64,000 nucleotides of DNA from Ophiobolus disseminans (lineage: Eukaryota; Ascomycota; Dothideomycetes; Pleosporales; Phaeosphaeriaceae). The notes under the pieces were generated by a model. The model was not told the DNA's origin, ran no database searches, and saw nothing but the letters and a program-made list of their open reading frames with translations. Numbering within the stretch: position 1 is the first letter of the stretch; every line of letters starts with the position of its first letter. The stretch covers positions 1,873,065 through 1,937,064 of the forward strand of contig MU006216.1 in NCBI GenBank assembly GCA_010093685.1, written 5' to 3'. Made by a program: the position numbers and the translations under genes. This document shows positions 10,399 through 20,447 of the stretch, piece by piece.

Positions 10399-11032
10399 AT
10401 GGTGCTTGCTTTAGCCCTAACGGCTGAGCTCAATGGGTACTCCCTCCCTTCCTTCCTCCAATCTCACATACTAACGTCGCACAGAGTGACCGACCTCCGC
10501 CCGCTCGACACCGAAGACACGCCCTTCTTCTACACATTCAAAGTCCAATGCACGTCATGTCGCGAAACACACCCCAACTTCGTATCCATAAGCCGCTTCG
10601 AGGTGAACCAAGTCAGCGGCAGCAAGGGTGAAGCAAATTTTGTCTGGAAGTGCAAGAACTGTAAGGTCGCTCTGCCCGTCCTCGCCTCCTCTCGACGCAT
10701 CTAAAGTTCTTATAGAGGGAACACTCGGCAAATTTCAAGGCGGCGCCTGCCACATACCCGCAAACCGATCCGCCCAAGACGGTAAACATACTCGAGTTTG
10801 ATTGTAGGGGGCTGGAGTTTACTGAGTTCAAGTCCGAGGTGGGTATTTGGAGGGACATGGATGAGGCATGGCTACTGATGTTGTGCAGGGCGAATTCCTA
10901 GCGACTGGCGCAGAGACTGGCACCAAGTTCGCGGGCATCGACCTCGCCGAGGACGAGTGGTTCGAGTACGATGAGAAAGCAGGGGAAGAGGTCAGCATCA
11001 CCGGCGTGAAGTGGGAGATTCGAAGAGCATAG
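10399..11032 (+). CDS. CXXC motif-containing zinc-binding protein (DUF866 / C1orf123 family)
   Basis: Four exons, 10399-10436, 10485-10665, 10716-10838 and 10889-11032, give 161 residues, the family's usual length. Two CXXC pairs form the zinc site: CTSC in FKVQCTSCRETHPNFVS and CKNC in NFVWKCKNCK. The downstream conserved blocks EFDCRGLEFTEFK and FAGIDLAEDEWFEYDEKAGE, then VSITGVKWEIRRA at the C-terminus, complete the match. The family is conserved across eukaryotes and its exact role is not settled (human C1orf123 binds zinc). Introns of 48, 50 and 50 bp have standard donors and acceptors, and phases close exactly. Divergent from SmF. Confidence 0.92.
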
Positions 11033-11431
11033 GGAGAAGCTCAAGAGGAGAACGATGAAGGCGCCCGCTCACAGGACTCGTCATAGATAAGACAGCGATC
11101 GAGGCTTCAGCAATACCAAGGAGCAAGACAGGCAAGACAGCTTTATGAAAATCTTCTACAATTAACTGCAAAAAAGAGGCAAGATACCAGCCTGCACCCT
11201 GCGGGTATTGCATCCAATCCAACATTTCAACATCGAAGAAATCTTTTCAGCTACATGTACCAACGTGGTGTAGCGACAGTGATATTCTAGCCCCTCACAC
11301 ATAACAAAGGTACCCTACACAATCCAAGAACATAACGTGCAACTGACTCGAATAGGAAAACTAAAGTACACGTTAGATGACCCATCCGAATAGACTTGAA
11401 GAGCATGCAACTTACACAGAACAAAACACGT
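11033..11431. other. Convergent 3' region, no gene seen
   Basis: This gap holds the 3' ends of the CXXC gene and the repeat-peptide gene, which converge. I see no coding frame with family resemblance. Confidence 0.55.
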
Positions 11432-12142
11432 TCAAGACCAGGTAACCTCTGTCGACGGCTTGCCCAGCTCAATCGTATCTTTGGGCGCATCGCGCTTCTC
11501 CTTGCCCCATGTGATGACTGTCGACGGCTTGCCTAGCTCGATGGTGTCCTTTGGATACTCATCGCGCTTTTCCTTCCCCCACGTCACAACGGTAGATGGC
11601 TTACCCAACTCGATGGTATCTTTGGGGTATTCCTCTCGCTTCTCCTTCCCCCATGTGACGACGGTGGATGGCTTGCCTAGCTCGATGGTGTCCTTGGGCT
11701 TCTCGAACTCAACTCCGCGCTTGCCCCAAGTTACTTCCGTCGATGGCTTGCCCAGCTCAATCGTATCCTTGGGCTCCTCGCCCCGTCGACCCCACGTCAC
11801 AACAGTCGTCGGCTTTCCAAGCTTGAAAGTATCCTTTGGCTTTCCGGCCCCGGCCTCACGCTTCCCCCACTTGACGACGGTGGATGGCTTGCCTAGCTCG
11901 ATGGTGTCCTTGGGTTTTTCGAACTCGATGCCGCGCTTGCCCCATGTTACTTCCGTCGACGGCTTTCCCAGCTCAATGGTGTCCTTGGGCTTTCCAAACT
12001 CGATTTCGCGCTTACCCCAGGTAACTACAGTCGACGGCTTGCCGACCTGGACGGTGTCCGGGATGGTCTCGTCTCGCCTGGACCATATGACATCTGTGGA
12101 TGGCTTGCCGAGGACAGGTTCGCCAACGGCGACAGTTGGGGC
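11432..12142 (-). repeat. In-frame tandem repeat of 57-81 bp units in the precursor gene
   Basis: The exon 2 DNA repeats with the protein units (residues 24-46, 47-68, 69-93, 94-118, 119-143, 144-165, 166-192, 193-216, 217-240 and 241-259). Segments 11656-11698 and 11872-11914 are identical over 43 bp including synonymous sites, which suggests recent unit duplication or gene conversion. Confidence 0.9.
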
Positions 12143-12259
12143 CTGGTGACGGTTAGTGGAGAATATCATGAGTTACGGTAGTCGACGTACGATGGGCGCA
12201 CCGTTACCGACAGCCACCAAGGCGCCTGCGGCGAGGACGGAGACGAATCTGTACTGCAT
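11432..12259 (-). CDS. Secreted Kex2-type repeat peptide precursor, ten units
   Basis: Exons 12259-12191 and 12142-11432 encode 259 residues. Exon 1 is a hydrophobic signal sequence (MQYRFVSVLAAGALVAVG, likely cleaved near NGA-P). Everything after residue 24 is ten tandem units of 19-27 residues with consensus PKDTIELGKPSTVVTWGKR, each ending in a dibasic pair (KR or RR; the last unit ends TWS at the stop). Three linkers are extended to GKEKR. Residues just after the cuts are acidic or X-Ala/X-Pro (EA, DA, EE, DE), as in yeast alpha-factor spacers trimmed by Ste13. The family type is a Kex2-processed repeat protein, which in fungi includes mating pheromones, surface-active repellents and RiPP precursors. 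There is no Cys, and every unit keeps a Trp next to its C-terminus. No tailoring enzyme gene is adjacent. Specific function unknown. Confidence 0.88.
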
Positions 12260-14452
12260 GGTTGATGCCAACAGTGATATTGATGTTCGGTATTGTTATA
12301 TGACGAAGTGGATACTAGTATCCAGTCGAGCAGGAGATCGGGGTCGAGTTAGGAGTAAATAAATAGTTTGATATAGCAAGTTCCAGAACGAAGATTGACA
12401 TTGTAAAAGGACGAATCCACCTGCCTCATATACCCATCTCTGTAATTACTGATCCCGTTGCCACCTTTCATCTGTCCGAGTACAGTAGGTAGCAGTCTGG
12501 TGTTCGAGGCCAGAGATACGGGCAATGCAATTTGGATAAAGCACCGCTGTTCCGGTTCCGGCATAGTGTGTGAGTGGGCTGGCCAGCGTTGAGCGACGAT
12601 ACATATTGGGTAGCAGTGTTTTGACAAGCCGCTGATGTGGGGTGATTGCAAGATACGGTACAGTAATACAGCCAAGCGACGTCGCTGCGTTGCATCATCT
12701 CCCTTGGGCAGGATTTGAAGCGCCCGTGTGGACTCGTGTACTATGATGTACCTTTTACTTGCCCTGTTCTTGTACTTCAGCTTCGAGGATGACCATATCG
12801 ATCTCGTGGACGTCTTGTCTAATTCTTTTAGAGTTACTCTTGTAGAGGTAGAAGTCGCAAAGCCTGGCTCGATACCAAGCTTCTCTACCACAACGTTGAG
12901 AACTGAGTGCTAATGTCATTCAGAGCACGGAATAGGCCAGTTATTTTGCAGACCATGCGTGCTCTAAAGAGGCCTTCTTTTGAGGTCTGCATCGTCGGTG
13001 TTTGCTCCCAATACTGATTCGGGCCCGATCGCACCTCATCACAATATGAGCATCCGGCATCGAACGGCTTCTGTGCAGATACATCCTTGCTAGAGCCATC
13101 ACGACTAAGCAGGGGGGCGGTGATGGATGTGGCATGTTCAGTGTACTGCGTGGATGACTGAATTATCTCCTTATTACATGTGACGATCTCTACACGCAGC
13201 CATCTGCCGTTGTGTTAGGTCTCGTAGTGCTTGGAGTTCTTTGGTGATGTTGAGTAAAGACGTCGACCGATGGAAGTCGACCAATACACATCCGTGCAAA
13301 CGAGCGCGGAGACCCGAAGGTGTTCTAGACTCCAGGACTGCGAGGAAAGCCTCGCTGGGCAGACCTGGAGAGCATTGGCCTCTTGGACACGAAGCAGGCA
13401 TGAGCGAGCTGCATTCTCGTGGTGGTGGATCCATGGCACGAAAAGCTGGGGAAATGAACAAAGCACAGCTGAATCGAGTTGGGCACCTCGGATAGCGGTT
13501 GCTGCACCCTTGCCTTTACTCCGTCGTTGATATGATCTCCATAGTACCGCATGCATCTATTTTCAGATCGCATCAGCACTGGTCGAAACGCCATTTCCAG
13601 TCTGAGTAGGTGCAGAACTTGAGAACGCTGCAGGGACGGACAAGCATCGGGGCCCCAATTTACGCACATGGACCTGTCGAGAATAGAGAGTCGAAAACGA
13701 GCACGAAGATCCGGGGACATGCTGTGCGACAGGAAGAAATGGATGTACTGGAGATCAAATTAGCAGCACACTGCAGCCACCCGAGCCGCAAACAAAACAA
13801 AGTCAAAAGAAATGCAGATGCCTGCATGTGCAAATCATCCAAACGAGAACGTCATGGCCAGGCCCTCTTCACAACTACCAGCGCTCTCGAGTTGGGAGAT
13901 ACGGAAATAGAACCGTCGATCGGTCTCGCCGCTACTAGCACACTCGTGCTCATCTTCTCTTCCATACGCATGAGCAAATGAGATTGGTGAATGGTTGGGA
14001 AACAGGGAAGTTGTGGGAAAGTGCTGAGCTGTCGAAGCGAGGTTGCAGATTGTGGTACGGTGCGGTTAATTTAAATAGATCGATGGAAATGCGATCAGAG
14101 GCTTGGCGCATACACAACCAGGTGACATGCCATAGGTACGGCAGGAGCGATAAGGTTGTTCTGGTCGCAGTTTGTCATGGTTCTGATGTTCTTAAAAACA
14201 TGCCAGTAGTAGGCTCACATGCAGACTGTGACAGCCAAAGATAGTTTGTGCCTAACTTCCCCTTCTTCTTAGAGGGCAACGATTGCTCTCGAAAATATTA
14301 TCTCCATGCAAGTTTGTAATCTAGTCATCTGCCCAAGACCCACGATATGCTGTTAATGATCCCTACCATGCAACGCCAGTCTGATGCTTGAATTCTACAT
14401 TGTTTTACAACTTTGTAGAGATATGACCTTTCGTTCCTCAAAGCCAGCTGCA
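12260..14452. other. 2.2 kb region without a supportable gene
   Basis: It starts with the promoter side of the repeat-peptide gene (a CATATAAC box near 12295-12302 on the minus strand is TATA-like, but weak). Several frames of 60-180 codons exist on both strands, but none shows a domain, plausible splice structure or biased composition. Base composition is intermediate and not RIP-like. Confidence 0.5.
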
Positions 14453-16471
14453 TCAAGGCTCAGGATCCTTCGGCTTCTCCCCAAGTTCATGCTCAAGCCA
14501 AGATGACCACGCTTCTTTCGGATCCACGATGTCTACCTTGTTTGAAAGGCTAGTATTGGGTTCCGTTTTGTGATCTGACGATGACGCACCCAGGTTTTGG
14601 TTGAATGGCTCATCCCCGTACTCAATCTCAGCCGGATGACGCTCGCTAGAGGTGTCGCTGGGGGTGGTCGTGTCGTTGAGATACCCAGACACTGCAATCA
14701 TGACGTTATCTGCTGCCCAGGCCGGTGCCAGGTTGTCTCTCTTATGCTGCGCCCAAACATTCGTTTGCATGGCAGCTTTGAGAATTGCCTTCTGGTCAAA
14801 GCCTCTCCTTGTAACCTCATTGAGAATCTGGTTGAAAGCGACTGTGTTGCCGGTTACCGAACACAGGCTGAGCATGTGCTGATATGCCTTTGCTACATAG
14901 CTTGGTTTGGCCTTGACCTTGATCCTGTTGATCTCTTCCCAGATATAGGTACCGCCTTCCCAGTCAGCACGACGTATACAGTCGCCGAGGAGCCTAGTGA
15001 GCGTAGGAATAGCAAGGCCCCAACCATCTGCTTTCATCTCGTAATAGACGTCGAGGGCACGATCAAACCCCGCAAACTTGACCACACCATCTATCAGCGC
15101 TGCGAAGACCATAGGCGTAGGGTGAATCTTTTGATATACTTTGTTTTCATTCACCCTGGTCAGTCTGCCCTCGCTAGCTTCGTTGATACTGATAGTAGGG
15201 TTCGCGAGCGAGATTGCATCACCCACACCCCGCATCCTAGCCACGAAGCGAGAGAAATCGTCGGGGCGGGACTCTACTGCATAATAGTCGAGAATCTGTT
15301 TGCATAACAGCTCATTCGGCCGGATCTTGCACGTATAAAATGCAGAAATCACGTCGTCGACCAACGTAGGGCGCCGCCACTGTATGAACCCAGATAACAG
15401 GATATTGAAGGTCTGGAGGTCCGGAGCAGCCGTTGATACGAGAAGGTTGTGGCATATCTTTGCGACCACAATGGCCATTTCCCTTTCATTTCTATTTTTA
15501 CATTGGCGAAGAAGTTGCGCGATACCCTCGTTCATTTGCTTGGCAATGGCGTAGAAATCGCCATCAGCGTCCTGGATGTAGCCTGGGACCCCTTGGTAGC
15601 CCACATGAATCCTTTGCTTGGCAATCTCCTCAGCAGTATTGGCCACGTCGGTGACATGTAGTCGCTCGATGTCCATCAGGAAGTCAGTGTGAGCCCTCTC
15701 GGCTTCATTGTCTCCCAGGGCTGCGGTATCTCGCACAGTTGGAGACAAGTTCTTGATGAGACTGTATTCACTTTTGAAGAATCGCGCCAGATCGACATGT
15801 CTGATCAGTCTGTGGACCAATAGACCTGTTGATAGTTCTTGCATAGCCAGCTTCTTCCGTGTCTGTCGCCTGCGCAATGCAGTCCAACGTAGGGCGTCAG
15901 GTGCCCACAGTGACTGTGGGGGAAGATTGTGTGGTACCAAGTCTCTTCCTGTATTTGCGGGCCATGCTAGTGCCTGTGCTCCCGGCATTCGTGAGTCAAG
16001 GTGTAGTACATGCCAATTATGTGCAGCATCATCGAGTTGCGGCGCATCCCGTATTTGCTTGGTAACATCGTCGTTCACATCCATACTCGTGAATCGCCGA
16101 GCCATATCCCACTCAGACTCGTTTACAAGGTCATCGACGGTCGGCGAGCCGTTCGCTTCGCCAACGTATTCAGGTTCGTCAGTCTGATCGCTTGCTCTGG
16201 CCTTTCCTGGAGGATGTTCCAACGCATCTCGCAGCTGCGCAAAGGCCTCCTCCCATTGTTTGTTCCTAGCTAGTTCCGTTTTAGTGTCGGTGGTGAGCCC
16301 GGCAGCGAAGATGGTCGTGTAGAAGAAGGTAGAGGTAGAGGTCCTAAACGCCCACGAGCTGCCGAGGCTACCAAGTCCCTGGTGGTCGGCAATGGCAGTG
16401 GCCTTCGAGACACACAATGTGCATCTACAGGTACCCGGGACCTGGGCGGCCCGGGACCATAGTGCTCGCAT
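14453..16471 (-). CDS. PPR-like, probably mitochondrial RNA-binding protein
   Basis: An intronless frame of 672 residues. The N-terminus (MRALWSRAAQVPGTC, followed by a Ser/Thr/Arg-rich stretch) looks like a mitochondrial presequence. Residues about 330-560 hold helical-pair segments of the pentatricopeptide type: LQTFNILLSGFIQWRRPTLV, TPMVFAALIDGVVKFAGFDR, ALDVYYEMKADGWGLAIPTL and YVAKAYQHMLSLCSVTGN, each with the turn and spacing of PPR units. Fungal proteins of this kind act in mitochondrial RNA stability or translation, but the exact target cannot be read. The C-terminal 90 residues are acidic and Ser/Thr-rich. Divergent from the PNPOx-like gene across about 700 bp. Confidence 0.8.
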   Translation of the reverse strand: MRALWSRAAQVPGTCRCTLCVSKATAIADHQGLGSLGSSWAFRTSTSTFFYTTIFAAGLTTDTKTELARNKQWEEAFAQLRDALEHPPGKARASDQTDEPEYVGEANGSPTVDDLVNESEWDMARRFTSMDVNDDVTKQIRDAPQLDDAAHNWHVLHLDSRMPGAQALAWPANTGRDLVPHNLPPQSLWAPDALRWTALRRRQTRKKLAMQELSTGLLVHRLIRHVDLARFFKSEYSLIKNLSPTVRDTAALGDNEAERAHTDFLMDIERLHVTDVANTAEEIAKQRIHVGYQGVPGYIQDADGDFYAIAKQMNEGIAQLLRQCKNRNEREMAIVVAKICHNLLVSTAAPDLQTFNILLSGFIQWRRPTLVDDVISAFYTCKIRPNELLCKQILDYYAVESRPDDFSRFVARMRGVGDAISLANPTISINEASEGRLTRVNENKVYQKIHPTPMVFAALIDGVVKFAGFDRALDVYYEMKADGWGLAIPTLTRLLGDCIRRADWEGGTYIWEEINRIKVKAKPSYVAKAYQHMLSLCSVTGNTVAFNQILNEVTRRGFDQKAILKAAMQTNVWAQHKRDNLAPAWAADNVMIAVSGYLNDTTTPSDTSSERHPAEIEYGDEPFNQNLGASSSDHKTEPNTSLSNKVDIVDPKEAWSSWLEHELGEKPKDPEP

Positions 16472-17173
16472 TGCTACCGGGGCATAATGCGCGGATCGTG
16501 GAGGGACGGCGAGGGGCCGTATCGCCGAGTGAGGGGCGACGCGACGCAGGTTTGCAACAGCGATGGATCAATTGCGATAATTGGACCCGGGAGTAGCCGA
16601 CAGGCAGCTTCTTGGAGTCGTTAAGGGCCTGGGACGTGTCTTTGTGTAGTTCGCGCAAACCTGCCAATTGTTTCGTTGATGGTTCGATCGCAAAATCATC
16701 AATGATGTAAGCAAGGCTGGTGCCAAGACTAGTATGCACACTAGAAACTTATCGATTAGTTCAGTTGCTTACTCAGCGCAAGACTCAAGCTTTCTCAAAA
16801 TCCCTCACTAAACCTGCACAACCACTGCACGAGAAGTCCCGGAGGAAACGCGTATGCCAAGCAAATATAGAAGAGCGCATACTCTGTCCATTCTATCCTA
16901 CGTATATCCCTAGTTCTATTCCATTGGCCTGAACCACAGTACACCTCTCACCGATACGCCTTATCTTTCCGAGCAGAATACTACGAAGACTTTCCGCTCT
17001 CGAACAACACAAGAAAATATAGTGTTAGCTATATGCACTAGCTCTAGAGATATTGGCAAGAAACCGTAGTGGCGTACTCAAGTTTACCTCCTGGATCACC
17101 TTTCGAAGCATTATTCCGATAGCTTCTTCGGCGAGTCTACATCAATCTGGATCGCCGTTGATCACAGTTCATC
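16472..17173. promoter_or_regulatory. Divergent intergenic region between PPR-like and PNPOx-like genes
   Basis: This 700 bp stretch must contain both promoters. A 104-codon minus-strand frame (16739-16425) overlaps the PPR start in another frame, has no family resemblance and is not called. No repeats or RNA genes were seen. Confidence 0.5.
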
Positions 17174-18052
17174 ATGGTCAAATACTATCCCTCCCTCAAC
17201 GAGAACCACGTCGAGTTCATCACCACACAACCGCTCTTCTTCGTTGCCAGCGCCCCTTGGGCGGGTGATCATATCAACCTCTCTCCTAAAGGCCACCCAT
17301 CACGCACATTCTCCGTACTTGGACCCAATACAGTCGCCTACTTGGATGCCACAGGCAGTGGTTGCGAGACCATCTCGCACGTCTACGAGAATGGACGAGT
17401 GACCGTTATGTTCTGCTCATTCGGATCTTCGCCACAGATCATGCGGCTGTTCTGCAAGGGTCGGGTCGTGGAGAAATGGGATCAGCACTACCAAGAACTG
17501 AGGGCGAAGATGTCGACTGAGAATGGTGACGACATAGACATCACTGGAGCGCGAGCAATCATTGTGCTCAAAGTCAAGAAGGTACAAACTAGCTGCGGAT
17601 TCGGGGTGCCCATGGTCAGCGATGGACAGACAGCTCCAATTGGTGATGCAGTCACCATGGTCGAGCACAACGAGGACACTCGTGCGAACGATGGATGGAA
17701 GCCGCGCGAGACAATGGACAACTGGGCGCGCAAGATGCTCGAAAAGCAAGAACTCATGGACTATCAGAAACGATCAAACCATCAGTCACTGGACGGCCTT
17801 CCAGGCATGCTAAGTGCGCGGCGTCAGCTGGACCAAAATGTCGCAGTCGAAGATACGAAAGCCTGGCTCAGAAAAGTCAGCCGGCAGCAAGACGCCGTCC
17901 TCTTGGGTGTTGGACTGGGTATGTTGCTCATGATCTTCCTCAGTCTTACTGGTGTCTTGAGCATACATCCGACCTTTCTCTATCACCTCGTGAACTATCA
18001 GAGGAGGCAGATGGGAATACCGGAGGAGTCGGTGCACAAATCGGAGCTGTGA
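17174..18052 (+). CDS. Pyridoxamine 5'-phosphate oxidase-like (FMN split-barrel) protein with C-terminal membrane anchor
   Basis: A single exon of 292 residues. The first 150 residues match fungal PNPOx-like proteins: FITTQPLFFVASAP, HINLSPKGHPSRTFSVLGPN, VAYLDATGSGCETISHVYEN and MRLFCKGRV, the pattern of an FMN-binding split barrel. The true substrate of this subfamily is not known, and canonical PNPO activity should not be assumed. Unlike soluble PNPOx enzymes, it has a hydrophobic stretch (AVLLGVGLGMLLMIFLSLTG, about residues 240-263) followed by a basic tail, suggesting anchoring to a membrane with the barrel in the cytosol. ATG at 17174 is the first in frame and sits in a good context (ATCATGG). 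Confidence 0.85.
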   Translation: MVKYYPSLNENHVEFITTQPLFFVASAPWAGDHINLSPKGHPSRTFSVLGPNTVAYLDATGSGCETISHVYENGRVTVMFCSFGSSPQIMRLFCKGRVVEKWDQHYQELRAKMSTENGDDIDITGARAIIVLKVKKVQTSCGFGVPMVSDGQTAPIGDAVTMVEHNEDTRANDGWKPRETMDNWARKMLEKQELMDYQKRSNHQSLDGLPGMLSARRQLDQNVAVEDTKAWLRKVSRQQDAVLLGVGLGMLLMIFLSLTGVLSIHPTFLYHLVNYQRRQMGIPEESVHKSEL

Positions 18053-18522
18053 TGATCGAAAATTACGAGGAAAAGCTTGTAGTGTTTATTCCGGCATCTT
18101 GTATAGTAAAAACAAAGTACGAATAGCGTGCGTCACACCCTTGTTAGGCGTCTCGGAGGTTTTTACGGCAGCATGTCGAACACCTTCGGATTCGACTGCG
18201 ACGAACGAAGCCGACGTTTACCAATTACTATAACATGCGATGAACCGACAAGATGATATACGTTCAAATACAGCCAAAGATGTGAGCTTTATTTTATCGA
18301 TTCTGCCATGTACCATCTTTGAGATATGCGCTTATTGCTAGACCTCGATTCGGAGGACCTACCACGTGACGGCCTGCAGGACGGCCGGCGTGTCAACCTT
18401 GCGCCTGCCCCGCTTACTCACGACGTTCCCGTACCGCAGAACGCGACTGCATATCAGCGCGGCTCAGATTCAGCATACCATTGCTCCAGTATTACCGACC
18501 CAAGGTCAACCTCTCATTGTCC
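18053..18522. other. Upstream region of the HET pseudogene
   Basis: The 470 bp gap contains the 3' end of the PNPOx-like gene and leader of the HET gene. A 71-codon frame (18326-18541) runs into the HET start in another frame and has no recognisable domain. Confidence 0.45.
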
Positions 18523-20181
18523 ATGCGACTCTTACGAATAGACGGTGAGGACCGCTTCAGCCTCGTTGAGTTCATGGGTGAGGACACTCCACCTTACGCT
18601 ATCCTGTCACACACTTGGGGACATGATAATGAAGAGGTTACTCTAAATGACATTACCAACAATACCGGGCTAAACAAATTGGGGTATGAAAAGATACGCT
18701 TCTGTGCTATGCAAGCAAATAGAGACGGACTCAGCTACTTCTGAGTTGACACTTGTTGTATAGACAAAACTTCATCCGCCGAGCTCACCGAATCGATCAA
18801 CTCCATGTATCAATGGTACAAAGAAGCTACAGTCTGCTATGTGGCGCTAATGGACCTTCCACCACATGCCTGGCGGACGGATGAGCTTTCTCAGTGTAGG
18901 TGGTTTACAAGAGGTTGGACACTGCAAGAACTTCTTGCGCCGCAGACCTTGGAGTTCTACGACGCTACATGGAAACACATTGGCAGTAAACATACACTTG
19001 CCAACAAACTATCACGTATCACTGGGATAGACCGATTGTACCTGATCGGCGGAGACTTAACCTTTACTTCAGTGGCTACAAAAATGTCCTGGGCTGCTCG
19101 TCGGCAAACAAAGCGTATCGAAGATAAAGCGTACTCTATGCTTGGTCTCTTTGACGTCAATATGCCCTTGATCTACGGGGAGGGCACCAAAGCCTTCCGA
19201 CGCCTTCAGGAGGAGATCATCAAACAGAGCAATGATTTGACAATATTCGCCTGGGACTCGCGAACGTTGTTAGACTCCACTCAGCAACTCTTGATCAACT
19301 CCCTCGCTACCTCGCCTGCGGCATTCGCTTACAGTTCGCAAATCTACAACTACACGGACGACTTTGCCGAATTCGCGATCACCAACAAAGGTCTGCTGAT
19401 CTCTGGCGATGTTCCGTTACGAACAGCCCAGATAACGACGTCCGATCGTCATCTCACAGTCCTCTACCTAGTGTTTCTGGGAAGAACAGGCAGCTACGAT
19501 ACAAACAGTGGTCCTATCGATAGAGGAATTTTTCTCCATAAGATAGGACCGAAGTTGTTTTGTCGAGACGGATCCTTCGACCTCGAAACGAAGGTCGAAC
19601 AAGGTCGCGTATGTGAAGTCAGCGAGACCTGTATCCTGCTTGACACAATGCCGGCAACGCATGGCGCCCTCCAATACCGGAAACAATCTGTACATGTTCC
19701 CTCAGACGCCGTCGCCGAACTCAGGTACACGTATCCAGAAACTTTATGGGATGAAACCGACAGATTGTTCCTACGGCCGAAGCGGTACAACTGGGCCGAG
19801 TTTCCCATGGTCCTTGTCATGAAATTTAATGTCACGCTGGACCACGCAGTAGTCGCTCTAGCAGTCCTATGCCATCATCTCCACGATGGGCCAGCGTTGA
19901 AGATTTTTGGTCAACACCAATACCCTCAAGAATTCGAGGTGATTTCTCAGGCAAAATATCGGGAGGAGGGTATACACGTACAGGAGCTAGATCTGCAAGC
20001 ACGAAGCATTCGACTCATGACCAATACAGTCAGGATCAAAGTTGGGGATCAGTACCACCAGATCTCAGTCTCGCTCCGACCGGATACAGTGCGGACATTT
20101 GCTGGTACGGTCGATGTATCGACGCTGACCTTCGTTATTGATGGCAGGGACACGCGGAGTATGGCTCGTGTTGTTGTATAG
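18523..20181 (+). pseudogene. HET-domain (heterokaryon incompatibility-like) gene with one nonsense codon
   Basis: The frame from ATG 18523 to TAG 20181 spans 553 codons with one internal stop, TGA at 18742-18744. It has the classical HET N-terminus: MRLLRIDGEDRFSLVEF, YAILSHTWG, then SYF-stop-VDTCCIDK (family consensus YFWVDTCCIDK, so the lost codon is the conserved Trp), SINSMYQWYKEATVCYVAL, and RWFTRGWTLQELLAP. The C-terminal half (from KRIEDKAYSMLGLFDVNMPL and YGEGTKAFRRLQEEI) is the usual extension seen in HET-E/HET-D-like proteins, without NACHT or WD40 units. HET proteins trigger non-self recognition and cell death upon hyphal fusion. The rest of the frame is intact, so inactivation is recent or the stop is read through or spliced, which I cannot show. 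It borders the transposon island. Confidence 0.88.
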
Positions 20182-20447
20182 CAATGTGATCGTCGATCGG
20201 AGTTTGAACAGCGCTACCTATGTCCGCCTACGAAGTACATAATCAGCACTCAATACTGCTACAACGCCTTCTAACTTAAAACTATAACGTAAACCACTAC
20301 CGAGAGCGCCAACCCACCAAACCGGCCACTTTTTCTTCGCACGACCAACTCATGTTAACGTAAACCACTGGTAGTGAACTCGCTAAACTAGTGAACTATG
20401 AGGCGTTTGTAGATAGGAGTCAAAGGATAAGTATACTGAGTGGTATT
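20182..20447. repeat. Short direct repeats, possible DNA-transposon end remnant
   Basis: An acgtaaaccact motif occurs at about 20286 and 20354. The phrase gtgaactcgctaaactagtg with its following gaac (20374-20396) recurs at 20834-20855 (tgaacccgctaaactagtga), so it brackets the small retroelement at 20448-20833. Such clustered repeats resemble terminal or subterminal repeats of fungal DNA transposons, but no transposase accompanies them. Confidence 0.5.

Noticed and set aside
11460..12149. 229-codon plus-strand frame opposite the repeat precursor, also repetitive (VTTVDGLPSSMVSLG)
   Set aside because: It is the shadow of an in-frame tandem repeat on the other strand. It lacks a signal sequence and splice logic, while the minus-strand gene has signal peptide, intron and dibasic sites.
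11432..12259. Repeat precursor as an ascomycete alpha-pheromone gene
   Set aside because: Architecture is similar, but units lack the Trp-Cys..Cys-Trp type core and are longer. Not excluded, only unsupported.
12349..12891. 180-codon minus-strand frame upstream of the precursor
   Set aside because: No domain, odd composition and no neighbouring exon that fits. It lies where the promoter of the precursor should be.
16425..16739. 104-codon minus-strand frame at the PPR start
   Set aside because: Different frame from the PPR protein with no clear splice link. Could be leader sequence.
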